A stretch of 64,000 nucleotides of DNA, from positions 15,968 to 79,967 of the forward strand of contig ML769620.1 of NCBI GenBank assembly GCA_009733575.1, in the 5' to 3' direction. The notes beneath the pieces were generated by a model. The model was not told where the DNA came from. It made no database searches and was given only the letters and a program-made list of their open reading frames with translations. This DNA comes from Gymnopus androsaceus JB14. Lineage: Eukaryota; Basidiomycota; Agaricomycetes; Agaricales; Omphalotaceae. The number at the start of each line of letters is the position of its first letter. The stretch's first letter is position 1. Below are positions 11,144-21,540 of the stretch, piece by piece. Position numbers and translations under genes: made by a program.

Positions 11144-12987
11144 TTACAACTCAACCACATCAACCATATCCCCATCCTCAAGGTCATAATCCCCAATCTC
11201 ATCCTCATTGCTGACCTTATCACCGTCTATGCTCAACTGCGGGATCTTTTTGTTCCCAGACCATGACGAAGCCAGGCTTTTTCTCCAGGACTTTTTCTCC
11301 TCCATCAGCGCGGGATACTTCTCCTCCAGCCCAGCCTTCTTCAAAAACGCCTTCACAATAGCTCCGCATTTCGTCGTGGACCTGACGTTCAATGTGATAT
11401 CTCCAGATATGAGACCTGAACGGAGGACGAGTTTGAATTTGGGGAGGTTTGACTCTGCGTCGTCGGCTGCGCCGCCGCCAGGTGCAGGAGTCTCCGTCTG
11501 GCTCTGACTCTGACTCGGTATAGGGTCGTTATCGTATGTAGAAGGTTCCTCTCCCTGTTCTTCTGGGGAATCCGAATCTGAACCGAGGTCGACGATGTCG
11601 GCGTTGGGGTTGGGTTTGGATTTCGGAGTTTTGGATTGGGATTGGGATGGTTTAGTGGATGTGGACGGTTTGGAAGGTTCCGGCTGTGCGTGCGCCTGAG
11701 CGGCCAGTTTCCGCTTGTATTCGTATGTCGAAAGATCGCATGCCGCTGTACATTGTAACACGACAGTAAAAGCGAGCAAGTCAGGAATACATAATAATAA
11801 AACAAGAGAGCCTACTAACCAAACTCGGCATCACTCCATATATTCAGCGTCTGCGGCGTGACTGAGGAGAAGAATCTCTTTCCGCGATAGGTCATAACGA
11901 GATCATCAGAGCGGATGTTAGCCTCTTCGGCTACACTCTCGAACAGGTCGGAAAAGTTGTCCGTCTGTGTAGAGCTCAAGTCAACTACCATACAGACACA
12001 AAACGCAAAGTGCGTACCCTATCCAGCTTGAAAGCCCAAACACTGGCCTTCTTTGCCATTGCAGGCGCGTTCAACGCATGGGACTCCCATCTAACCGTGA
12101 CATTTACCGCATCTCCGCCAGGTTCGACAGAGGATGAAGTATGTCCACCAGCAACATTAGTTTGTGATTTCACATTCTGTGCAATTTTCGCTAGTTGAGG
12201 GTCGTAAACAAACGTAGTGTCTAGGTCTTCTTCGTAATCGTCTTCCAGTTCTATTACAGAGTTGCGATCTCCGCCGAGGGTTTTCCTATAATTGCAATGT
12301 TACAGTAATTCAGAATCCATGAATAATAGATACCTGATAATCTCCTTGGCAGTTTCGAGCTGATGTTGTGGTATAGCTGGAGGAGGAGTGATCGATTTGG
12401 AACGACCACGTTTAGTACTGGGGTCTGTACGTTTCCGTTTAAGCTTGCTATCCTGAATATTTCCGACGTCTTGTATCGTGATGGAATCGTCACTATCCGA
12501 TTCTTCCTCGGAAATATCCTGCGATAGCATGCTGGCTTTATGTCAGGACGCGCTCCCAGTGGCGACAAGTACGATACTCACCGGGCAAATTTCTTGTCCG
12601 TCTGCCAACGCGGTAGGGAGCCATCTTTGCCTTTCCTGCGTTTGCCGTCACGCGTTGATTCACTGTCACTTTCGCTGTCTACAACCACAGTGCTTTTCTT
12701 CTTGTTTTGCTTTTCTTTTTGTTCGTTTTCTACAAAGAGCTCGTTAGATTCTATAGTGTAGAGTCAGAACTAAGCTCACCCTTTGTTATTTTCCGCAACT
12801 TTGCCCAACTATCCTTCTGATTGCGCATAAACATCTCATCGTCGTCTTTCACAGAGTCGTAAGTAATGTTATGGCGAGATGAAGAAGAGGAAGCATCTGT
12901 GCTAGGACCAGCGACAGGCGGATTGGCAGAACTACTAGAAGCAGCAGTTTTTGGTTTGGGCCGAGGTTTGGGTTTAGGTCGGTTCAT
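11144..12987 (-). CDS. RAD60/ESC2/NIP45-like protein with two SUMO-like domains
   Basis: Spliced as complement of exons 12780-12987, 12582-12729, 12334-12531, 12018-12285, 11820-11964 and 11144-11745. All introns are GT-AG and all phases match, giving 522 residues. The N-terminus is basic, Pro/Ser-rich and disordered, followed by Lys-rich and acidic-Ser stretches typical of SUMO-interacting tails. SUMO-like domain 1 (~residues 235-335) spans exons 4-6, with VNVTVRWESHAL and RSDDLVMTYRGKRFF. Domain 2 is the C-terminus (~422-522), from KFKLVLRSG to the closing DLEDGDMVDVVEL, which resembles ubiquitin-fold ends. Known members act in replication-stress repair and Ubc9/SUMO regulation. The start at 12987 is the first good ATG in the exon. 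Family assignment is firm for the domain architecture; precise orthology is inference. Confidence 0.8.
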
Positions 12988-13550
12988 GTCAAGCGTGGTT
13001 TTGTGGGAAAGTTCGCGCCGTCCGGGAGTCCCGGAGATGGCGCTAATTAGAAGCGCCCGGTTCTGAATCCACTGAACTATATGGTTGTTCGGGATATGCT
13101 GATCATTGCACTGTGGAAGATACAGCACAAAAAATCTGAGTAAGCCTTTCGACTTGGAATTGTTTAAAACTCCCCTCGTGTTAAAGAAGCGTCGAACATT
13201 GGATGCGGACGCGCAGATACCAGATACCCGCGTTCTCGAATCTCGACGCACTGGTCCGGTATAGTATGCAACGACCGTAAAATCTTTGGAAGGTAATTTA
13301 ACATGAAGGGGAATTTCGCAGTGAACAACATTGTTCTAAGCCATCCTTCGCTTTGGTCTGCTTCAGAAGTGGCCTGGGCCAGCTCGAAGTAGCGAATCTT
13401 TTCATTCTGACTGGTTACCGGAAGTGGAGCCAATGAACATCGCCATCTGATTATTGATACCAACCCCAAAATTGTCTGATACTATATATACGGTACCATG
13501 GTTTCGGTTGGATGTTGAAGATTCAATGTCGCCGCCAAGCCGCGCCCGAG

Positions 13551-13558
13551 TATATAAG
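13551..13558 (+). promoter_or_regulatory. TATA box of the alanine-rich secreted gene
   Basis: TATATAAG lies about 200 bp before ATG 13755 and is followed by a pyrimidine-rich tract (13590-13690) that fits a long 5' leader. It lies in the 767 bp between the divergent RAD60-like gene (start 12987) and this gene. Confidence 0.5.
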
Positions 13559-13754
13559 ACGGCCATCGTGATGGAAAGTTCTCCAGCTCTGCTCACGATC
13601 TTCCCCTCCACTTCCCCCTACTTTTTCACTTGTATCCTTTCGTTCCTTTGGACAGGTTCCTTTCTTTCCGCGAAAGAATCTCTCTCTCATTCACAAGTCC
13701 TTCGACGCTTCTTTCTTTTCTTTTCTTTAAATCACTTGCTCGGAACTGCCAGTC

Positions 13755-15560
13755 ATGTTCTCCAAAGTTTTCGCTACCTTTTTGGTTGTTTTGGCCGTTT
13801 CTGGACAAATCAATGCTGCTCCGCGTGCTCACGGTCATGGCAAAGCAAACGCAGCGGCTGCTAACAATGGTGGTATGAAACTCATTAATTTCATCTATGT
13901 ATTGCTCATTAATACTTTCAACTATCTACAGCTGCAGCCACGCAAGCCGCTAATACTACAGCAGTAGCAGCAACGAATGCTACTACCGGCGCTGCTGACA
14001 CAGCTTCAAATATCACTGCGACGCAAGAGGCAACCGGTGCGTTTTACTATTTCTTACTATCTTCTTCCCATCTTAATCCTACTCTAGCTTCCGACTCTGA
14101 AAATCCCGCTGCTGCTGCGGCTGCAGCTGCTGTTGCTGCATTCGGAGATTCTGGTACTTCGCATCTTTTGTTCCCTTACCTGCTCACTCATACTCCGAAT
14201 TTCAGACGATGGATTAAGCGCAGCCATTGCTGGAGATAACGGATTGACTGCACCTAGCGCTTCAACTCGGGCGATTGCAGCTCGTGCTGCTCATGGTCAT
14301 AAAAAAGCCAAAGGTGGAAAAGCCGCTGCTGCTAATAATGGTACATTATCCATCCCATCTATGTCCGCCGTTCGCTAAGACTTCACCTTTTATCACCAAA
14401 CTAGCCGCTGCCGCCAGTACAGCCGCCAATGCTACTGCTGCAGCGACAACTGCAGCTTCCAACGCTACTACCGCCGCCGCCGACCCACAAGAGGCAGCCA
14501 ATACTACTGCTGCAGCAACGACTGCAGCTTCCAACGCTACTACCGCCGCCGCCGACACCGCTTCCAACATCACCGCCACACAAGAAGCAACTGGTAAGTG
14601 AAATTTTCGTGCTCTCTTGTTCCCTGTTTCACTTAAAATATTTCTTCTTACTCTTAGCATCCGACTCTGAGAACCCTGCTGCCGCTGGAGCTGCAGCTGC
14701 TGTTGCTGCATTCGGAGATTCTGGTAAATACCTTGTCGCTTGAATTGCATTTCTCGTTCCAGCCCTTACTTTATTTCCCACTTCAGACGATGGATTAAGC
14801 GCAGCTATCGCTGGAGACAATGGATTGACCGCACCTGGCGTTGCTTCAAGTGGTGCTGCTTCAACTGGCGCTGCTTCAACTGGTGCCGCCTCAACTGGCG
14901 CTGCAACTGACAACGCTGCAACTAGCGCCGCTGCAGTTACCAGTTCCAACGCAACCGCAGCTGCCGCCGACACCGCTTCTAACATCACCGCTGCAGCTAC
15001 AAGTTCCAACACCACAACCGCAGCTACCGCCGACACCGCTTCCAACATCACCGCGACACAAGAGGCAACTGGCAAGTCAATTTTTCCAACTCTCGTTACC
15101 TGCCTTGCTTACACTCCTTCCTACTCTTAGCTTCCGACTCTGAGAACCCTGCTGCTGCCGGCGCTGCAGCTGCTGTTGCCGCATTCGGAGATTCTGGTAA
15201 GTACCTTCAGGTATGAATCGCCGTTCCAAACCTTACTTTCACTTCCCACTTCAGACGATGGACTCAGCGCAGCTATCGCTGGAGACAATGGATTGACCGC
15301 ACCTGGTGCTGCTTCGACTGGTGCTGCCTCAACTGGCGCTGCTCGACCGTGCTCCTCAACTGGCGCTGCTTCGACTGGTGCTGCTCAACTGGCGCTGCAA
15401 CCAACAATGCTGCAACTGCCGCTACCGCTAAGAAGCACCACAAAGCTGTAAGAATCAATTCTTTCAGTTTTCTATTTTAATAGAACTGACGATCGCTTGA
15501 AACTTGATTTAGGGTACCCGTGCCGCCCGTGCACTCCTCGCTGAGCTCGGAGGTCGTTAA
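13755..15560 (+). CDS. Alanine-rich secreted protein, ten exons, cassette-built
   Basis: Exons: 13755-13872, 13932-14036, 14088-14153, 14206-14340, 14405-14593, 14658-14723, 14787-15071, 15131-15196, 15255-15447, 15513-15560. Residues 1-21 are a clear signal peptide (hydrophobic core, AxA-type cleavage before APRAHG). The mature protein is Ala/Thr-rich with many Asn-x-Thr sequons (NTT, NAT, NIT), so a heavily glycosylated wall or secreted protein is likely. Eight of the nine introns are phase 1. The intron after 15071 begins GC (GCAAGT) where its paralogous sites use GT. In exon 9 one T is missing (GGTGCTGCTCAACTGG versus GCTGCTTCAACTGG), so this sequence would stop at about 15451. The last exon in the expected frame ends LLAELGGR. 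No known domain recognised. Confidence 0.7.
13932..15447 (+). repeat. Three-fold exon cassette repeat
   Basis: Three modules recur in order. Module A (ending TASNITATQEATG) is exon 2, exon 5 and the 3' half of exon 7. Module B, exactly 66 bp (SDSENPAA then AVAAFGDS), is exons 3, 6 and 8. Module C (DDGLSAAIAGDNGLTAP) is exon 4, the 5' half of exon 7 and exon 9. Copies include flanking intron sequence. In exon 7, C and A are joined without an intron. Confidence 0.85.
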
Positions 15561-15929
15561 GCATTATAGCTGGCTTTGGGTTCAAAGTGCAAGCTTGCTG
15601 GGATAGATGTGGATGTTGTCACCGTGATTTTATGATCAGGATGAGACAAAAAGAAAGAGTATTTTCAACGACTGGACTCGTAGATCCTAGTGATTGTTCT
15701 TCCATGAAAAAGTGATTTTGGGGTTTTATTTCTCGTGCGTGATAGTCAACTCAAGTTCGGACACTACGATGGCTGGGATGTAAAGTGCGAATTTTAAGGA
15801 CCAGAACAGCTGATTGTGAGCTCCCTCGTTTCAATACGCGTTTGTTAACATATTGGCTTTTGCGTAATACAATGAAGTAGCACAAGCCGAATACTAGTAA
15901 GCTTAGAAGAAGTGGTTTCCTTCCGGATC
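15561..15929. other. Convergent 3' spacer
   Basis: Spacer between the 3' ends of the secreted-protein gene and FB4. I see only AT-rich 3' UTR-like sequence and no gene. Confidence 0.6.
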
Positions 15930-17321
15930 TCATGTTTGTTTCCGTTGAGAGGAAAGATACTGCCCTGAGACAATCACTTGCATCCCCATCCTATCCAAGT
16001 GCCACAGAGGTTCATAAACCTGCTCGTCTACCTCCCGATCCCGAAAATGGAGCACTAATGACCGTAAACAAGCTATCCCAGTGGCGGGATCAGATATCCA
16101 GCGAGACGAGACCATATCGATGAATGCAACATCATCAAATGAGATTCCAGGGAATTTTATGGAAAGTGAGCGCAAGTTCGGAAGTAGATGAGCAGCGGAT
16201 GAACTATGCATGCTCGAGATGAAATGGGTTGTTATCGTGGCTGGATTATTCAGTGAGCCATGAATGGAGAAATTGGCGAGAGAAGGCAGAAGGCGGAGAG
16301 CAGCGATGAGATCCAAATCCGAAATCGTAACACCGCCGAGAGACAGCGTTGTCAATACGCAGGATGACCTCGATATGAACGTACTAAAGGCATCCGGGGA
16401 CCAGATGAGGTTCACGTAGGAACCTTCTTCCGGATAAATGATCAGTTCTTTTAAGGAGGGGAACGTAAAGCTAGAGAACATCTCTTTTAACCTGTCGTGC
16501 GCATTCACAGATACAAAAGTGAATGACTCTAGGCTAGCCAATGATGTGTTGCTTGGCCCAAATACTGAACCATTCGGCAATTTAAGGACAGTCAGACAAG
16601 GACATTGGGAGAGAAGAGTTATATCCTCTTCTCTATCTACCCGAGCCTCCAAAGACGTAAGTTGTGTCCAGGGTAAAGCAGAGCTGGCTTCAAGACAATC
16701 TGTCCTGACGGTACGGAGCTTTGGCGAATGCCGAAAGCAGTCAAGGTCTGACCTCTGAATCGCGACATCACAGCCACGTAGAACAAGTTGGTCAAGGATA
16801 TGGAAGGAAGGGCGCAGAAATAAATCTCCACAATTTCTCAAGGCATAATCACCAGTATAGTTGAAGGTCTTCCATCGGAAAGTGTGAGCGAGAAGGAGGT
16901 CGAATGCGGGGTTCTCACCTTCCTCCTGGCCTCGTGTTTCGAGATCGATTAGGAGGGGTGAATCGGCTGAGCGGTCCAGGTAGAGCTTGAGAGTAGATAT
17001 AAACCTGCTCTGTATATCCGATCTCCTTTCTCTCTTGGGCGCTATCTCCAATCTGAACTGAGACCATAATCTGGGTGACGCCAGAGCCAGAGAGCGCCAT
17101 CGAGTGCATACAGCACTGATAGAAAGAGCTGGAAGGTAGGCGATGACTGGTAAGGACAATTTGGTTGGCGGTCCCTCTGGGTCTGTTTCAGATGGCCAAG
17201 GATACTCCTGAAGCAAATTGTCGATGCAGGATAATTCGAAGATAAGGTATAGGATTTCGTTAGGAGCTTCCTCGAAAGGTGAAAGAAGCGACTCGAGTTC
17301 TGTACTCGATTCATGAGCCAT
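15930..17321 (-). CDS. F-box-like/LRR-type protein FB4, intact
   Basis: Single coding exon of 463 residues starting MAHESSTELES, with a 69 bp 5' UTR intron at 17334-17402. The F-box-like region (~residues 14-85) reads EEAPNEILYLIFELSCIDNL and TRWRSLALASPRLWSQF. Leucine-rich repeats follow (LPSLANFSIHG and similar). The tail DRMGMQVIVSGQYLSSQ is complete, so this is the best-preserved member of the local family. The frame is open upstream of the Met but lacks homology there. Presumed SCF substrate adaptor; substrate unknown. Confidence 0.85.
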   Translation of the reverse strand: MAHESSTELESLLSPFEEAPNEILYLIFELSCIDNLLQEYPWPSETDPEGPPTKLSLPVIAYLPALSISAVCTRWRSLALASPRLWSQFRLEIAPKRERRSDIQSRFISTLKLYLDRSADSPLLIDLETRGQEEGENPAFDLLLAHTFRWKTFNYTGDYALRNCGDLFLRPSFHILDQLVLRGCDVAIQRSDLDCFRHSPKLRTVRTDCLEASSALPWTQLTSLEARVDREEDITLLSQCPCLTVLKLPNGSVFGPSNTSLASLESFTFVSVNAHDRLKEMFSSFTFPSLKELIIYPEEGSYVNLIWSPDAFSTFISRSSCVLTTLSLGGVTISDLDLIAALRLLPSLANFSIHGSLNNPATITTHFISSMHSSSAAHLLPNLRSLSIKFPGISFDDVAFIDMVSSRWISDPATGIACLRSLVLHFRDREVDEQVYEPLWHLDRMGMQVIVSGQYLSSQRKQT

Positions 17322-18058
17322 GTGTGGTAGAGCCTGTACTAACGTTAAGATCAACACTAAGTATGAAGAACTTCGCGTATCATTTCTGGAATGACTACAA
17401 ACCTCAGAAATCGAGCAAACTGGTGATGGCAGCGTGTTCAAGGGACTAGCTCGTCAAATTTTCGAGCTCGAGCAATGTGCGCGAAGCAACAGAGAAACAA
17501 ACACAATCGTATAAATATATGAGAAACGCCAGGATCACTCAGTGTAATACAGCGGCGCATGTGAAACCATGAAAATACCAGAGCTTCTGTAGCAGCTCCA
17601 GAGAGCTCCAGAGGACTGAGGCAAAAGAAGAGCAGGGTTCGACAAATTCTCCAGCTTCTCCAGTGATGTGCAGGGCCGGGCTTGAGGCCTAAAGGCCCAG
17701 CCTGACCTGACCTTTCAAAGCCCGACCTTGCCCAAAGGGCTTGAGAGGGCCAAGGACTCAGGCTTGGATTTTGAAAGCCCTGAGCCCGAAGCCCAGCCCT
17801 CAAGCCAGGGCTTATGCTATATTAAAATAACCTGTAAGGGGCGCTTCCCGGCGCTTATGAGCACCTAGGTCCAGTTATCAGAGGAAATTTGCACGGCCAA
17901 ACAAGGGTAAGACATAACGCTGCTGCCAGCTACTATCCAGGACCATTCAGCAATTTAAATACAATCAAGAGGCGCGTATGAAATTAAGCGATCCGTATAT
18001 TTCTTGCCAGTAAAACCACTCGCATCCCCAACCAATATGGAACCATCGGCTTCCTTCC
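17322..18058. repeat. Spacer with AGCCC/GGGCT-rich low-complexity block
   Basis: Between FB4 and FB5 there is no gene. Bases 17640-17825 are packed with AGCCC, GGCCC and GGGCTT in both orientations (for example AAAGGGCTTGAG and GAAGCCCAGCCC), able to fold on itself. At 17850-17875 GGGGCGCTTCCCGGCGCTTA resembles the recurrent GCGCTTA motif seen near mobile elements elsewhere in the window. Bases 18000-18058 hold frameshifted remains of the FB5 C-terminus. Confidence 0.6.
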
Positions 18059-19522
18059 TCATTCGCTTCCCGACCCCAATGCATTTTCCCCACCCACATC
18101 CTGTGCATGGAATCGAAGTACTACTGACCTCAGTGGAACAACCCCGACGACAGAGGGATGAGGAAGTCGGCGGGACAAGATCATATTGGCAAATGCATGG
18201 TCATCAAACAAGGTGCCTTTAACCAAGTTTATGCAAACAGAGCACAGATTGGGGACGAGCATGGAATCAGGCTCGGATTCGGAATCAGAACCGCGCAGAG
18301 TGAGGCTCGAGATGAAAAGGGTGGTTATTGGGCTCTGCTTGTCCGGCACCAGCAAGTTGTCAAAGCCAAGGGTGACCAGGAACGGTAAACGACGGAGAAC
18401 AGCGATGAAATCCAGATCTGAAATGGAAATACTGCTCATAGAGAATGTCGTCAAGATGCAGCATGATCTCGAGAGGAAATCATTAAAGGCATTCGCTGAC
18501 CAAACAAGCTTCCCGTCCGAACGATAATCCTTATCCCGACGAACGACAAGTTCAGTCAAGGAAGGGAATGTAAACATGTGAAAGATATAAAGATAGCGGT
18601 CTGCTCTGATACCAAAAGGGTGAGCAACTGTCAAAGTAAATGACTTGAGCCCAGCCAATACTATCGGAGGTTTATCAGTCTTATATCCAGAAACATGAAG
18701 TTCCAAGATGGTTAGGTTGCGCAACTCTCGAAGAGTGTCCATTTCCGAATATAGAAGAACAGTGCTCAGAAAGGTGAGCTGATCTGGCGGTAGCTTGGAC
18801 AAGAGGCCTTCCTTTAGTGAGTCACTGCCACGGTAGATAGTTAGGGCATGAAGCTTCGGGGCAGCTCGGAAACAGTGAAAAATGTCGTCGTCCACCCATC
18901 CACGAACCAATCCAATAGTCAAATCCTCAAGCACTGGAAGCGAGAGGGGAGTATTTGATAGATAGCGATCGGTAATGCATCGGACTGTTTTCCACTGCCT
19001 GGTATGTTGGAGAAGGAGGTCCAGTGCAGGAGGATTAGAAACATGAAACAGACCGATGAATATGTCAAGAAACAGAGGGGTTTGGGCCGAACGCTCCAAG
19101 TAGAGCCGGAGAGTATCCATGAATGCATCCGGCGCCGTAGAGTTCTCTAGAATCTCAAGTTTCAGCCGAGACCACAAGCTGGGCAAATTGAGAGCGAGAG
19201 AACGCCATTGCAAGCACACAGCGCTGATGGCTAGAGCGGGAAGATAGCTGATCACAGGCGAGGATAATTCGGTGGGAGCTTCATTATATTCAGATTCCCA
19301 AGGGTATTCCTGCAATAAATTTTCGGTGCACGCAAGTTCAAAGATGAGGGATAAAAGTTCTGAGGGAAGTTGGTGAATGGTAGTTTGAGCCTCCTGCGTT
19401 AAATTCAGTCCAGCTACCGCGGAGGAGATCTGAACACAGTAAGCAAGTGTGCACGTCCAAACACATAGCTTCAAAATTACCTGAGATATATCATGATTGA
19501 GTGGTGAGTCTGGGTACAACAT
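18059..19522 (-). CDS. F-box-like protein FB5, spliced, C-terminus lost
   Basis: Exons complement 19481-19522 and 18059-19429, 470 residues. The 51 bp intron (GTAATT to TTCAG) keeps the frame, so the unspliced reading is also open. I infer splicing because FB6 has an intron at exactly the same place (after ...ISQ, before ISS) and that one contains a stop. The F-box-like core is IHQLPSELLSLIFELACTEN, then LQWRSLALNLPSLWSRL. The frame ends QDVGGENALGSGSE, but relatives continue; the missing tail (NEE..., GWGCEW) is found out of frame at 18000-18058, so an internal deletion with frameshift has truncated it. Divergent from the ERV1 gene. Confidence 0.75.
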   Translation of the reverse strand: MLYPDSPLNHDISQVILKLCVWTCTLAYCVQISSAVAGLNLTQEAQTTIHQLPSELLSLIFELACTENLLQEYPWESEYNEAPTELSSPVISYLPALAISAVCLQWRSLALNLPSLWSRLKLEILENSTAPDAFMDTLRLYLERSAQTPLFLDIFIGLFHVSNPPALDLLLQHTRQWKTVRCITDRYLSNTPLSLPVLEDLTIGLVRGWVDDDIFHCFRAAPKLHALTIYRGSDSLKEGLLSKLPPDQLTFLSTVLLYSEMDTLRELRNLTILELHVSGYKTDKPPIVLAGLKSFTLTVAHPFGIRADRYLYIFHMFTFPSLTELVVRRDKDYRSDGKLVWSANAFNDFLSRSCCILTTFSMSSISISDLDFIAVLRRLPFLVTLGFDNLLVPDKQSPITTLFISSLTLRGSDSESEPDSMLVPNLCSVCINLVKGTLFDDHAFANMILSRRLPHPSVVGVVPLRSVVLRFHAQDVGGENALGSGSE

Positions 19523-19717
19523 AATGCTGCTACCAGCTACTAAGAGAGTATTGGTTCAGAGCGCTAAACAGGCAGCTGCGAGTGGGGCTAGTGTGCTGTA
19601 AAGTGTCTCCGAGTCGACTAACGTGGGCAGGAAGAGGCTGTGGCTACTTCGTTACGGCTAATGTGCCAGCGCCTACGCGTCTTTTCTCTTCCTTCTATCT
19701 TTCCACAAACATTCAGC

Positions 19718-20274
19718 ATGCCCGAATCAATTCAGTCTCTTGCAGGACAAACCTAGGTCCAGACGGAAAACCCTGCAGAGTTTGTTCTTCTTTTCGGAAT
19801 TGGAAATCTGCTGTAGATGCGAGGGAACAAGCGCGCGCAAGCAGTGGAAGTGGGTTGAACACGGATCAAAATACTGCAGTTACAGCCCCTTTGAAGTCGA
19901 CAAAATCCGCCCATCCCTGTCCACCAAACGCATCCGAACTTGGCTCAGCAACTTGGACATTCCTACACACAACTGCCGCATACTATCCGTCGAAACCTAG
20001 CCCGGCCCAAAGAGCAAATATGCTTTCGCTAATTTATTCATTACCAATGTTGTACCTGTGTCGGGATTGTGCTGAGGATTTTGGTAAAGATTTGGAGACC
20101 CACAAACCCACCTCCGCTGTTCGTTCCCGGGAAGAGCTTAGCAAATGGTTTTGCGGGAGGCATAATGAGGTTAATAAGAAACTAGGGAAAGAGGTCTGGG
20201 ATTGTGCAATCGGGAAAATGGATGAGACGTGGAAGGATGCCCCGGGGATGGGAGGTGCGATGATTAGTGAGTAA
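19718..20274 (+). CDS. ERV1: ERV1/ALR-type FAD-dependent sulfhydryl oxidase
   Basis: Encodes the Erv/ALR fold that reoxidises Mia40 in the mitochondrial intermembrane space and passes electrons to cytochrome c. Visible are the N-terminal shuttle motif LGPDGKPCRVC (Cys codons at 19774 and 19783), the core ELGSATWTFLHTTAAYYP, the catalytic YLCRDCAEDFGKDL (CxxC at 20059-20070), SREELSKWFCGRHNEVNKKLG and a CX16C pair. The N-terminal CxxC indicates Erv1 rather than Erv2. The start is unresolved. The coding frame is open from 19525 but has no in-frame ATG, while plausible ATGs at 19661 and 19718 lie in another frame that stops at 19752. A one-base deletion near 19740 or an unseen upstream exon could explain this. 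Confidence 0.8.
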
Positions 20275-21180
20275 TGTTTTCAGCCTTCTACGAGGTTTTT
20301 ATTGACGCGGGTTCCAGACAATGTCTATACCTGTAAAGCACTCAACTCAACTCAACTATTAGATTATTTTACACGACCACTTACGCGATTCCACGTACGT
20401 TCGTGCTAAGCACTGGGTCTATATGGAAAACTTGTTTACGACCTTTTGTACTACGGCAATATGCAGGCACACAACGTTTAGATGAGCGATCGCGACCCGA
20501 CTGTCTTCAAAATCAGATTGCGGATTAGACTACGAAAGGGTTGAAAAATTCGACGTTGAGGTACAGTATATATCGTCTTCGAATTTAATTCCTTCGTTTC
20601 ATGTTCAATTTTATCTGTCACATTCTCTTCTACAGGACCCCATATTCTGACATCCACTACCGGCGGTGGACAGTGACGCTGCAGTGTCGTCGGTGACCTT
20701 TTTCGTTCTACGAGCTCGGTAATTTCCTTCCTACTCCAACGAAACTACTACACACAAGTTTTACAAGTTACAGAAACGTCGTATCACCGGGTTGGACAGG
20801 AACATCGCGCGCCGCGGCTATGCTGGTCTCACGGCCAGTTCACTCTAATGCTCTCAACGAACAATTTCTTGAGGAGTCAGCACCAGAGAACGTTCGACTC
20901 AGAAGCATACGTCCTTATTGGTGCCAAGGCTGACTACCCATGGACTCCTCAACTCCCAACCTACGTACGATTATCAGACAGATGGGTCGGTGCTAAGTAT
21001 TGCATGTCGCACACTACAATGTGGAGATGTTCATCAGTCTCGTTTCCACTTGGCGAAACGAACTTACCGCGGCTATTCCGAGGTAAGTACATCTACATCT
21101 CCGTCGTCCGTCGTTCATCCTCACCTAAATTGAAACAGCTCCTTCTCTCGACCGGTACCAGTGAAACCCAAACTCTCACA
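20275..21180. other. Intergenic, no recognised gene
   Basis: A TATA-like GTATATATCG at ~20565 and a good intron-like GT-AG pair (21083-21138, GGTAAGTACATC to GAAACAG) hint at a small transcribed unit. The longest frame (20848-21207) has no recognisable domain, so I do not call a gene. Confidence 0.4.
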
Positions 21181-21184
21181 TCCC

Positions 21185-21420
21185 AGATTAACCGCCGATG
21201 GAATTGAGCTCGTTGGAGCACGAGTTCTTGAGGAAGAGGGCCACCAGGGGAGGTATAGGGGCAGGAGGGGGGAGAATTTGAAAAGGGAATGGGAAGTTGC
21301 TTAGTGGATGACGAAGGTTGCCCATCCGACGTTGAAGGTATAAGCCCAGCGGATGATGGTATGGCTTGTTATATGAACGAGGGCTGCAGCATGGGTGTCG
21401 GTCAGTCGATAACAGAAGGA
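21185..21420 (-). pseudogene. Fragment of AVT-type transporter, C-terminal exon
   Basis: Matches the 3' part of the intact transporter at 29547-31691. CTCGTTGGAGCACGAGTTCT corresponds to 29657-29676, and TTGTTATATGAACGAGGGCT corresponds to 30071-30090, in the same order and orientation but closer together. Frames are broken and the middle is deleted. It is one of three relics of this gene family in the window. Confidence 0.6.
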
Positions 21421-21540
21421 CCGTCGACATAAGTACCTGGGACGAATAATCATCGATCTCTTCTATGTGCGCCGTTCACTAAGAGTAAGACTATAGACGT
21501 ACTGCAGGTGCAAGTAGAAATTTAATACTCAGTTGCTCGA

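Noticed and set aside
13164..13469. Minus-strand frame in the divergent promoter
   Set aside because: No motif, overlaps the probable promoter of both flanking genes.
20848..21207. Possible small gene with an intron at 21083-21138
   Set aside because: The splice sites look good but the product has no recognisable domain and its 3' part overlaps the transporter relic.
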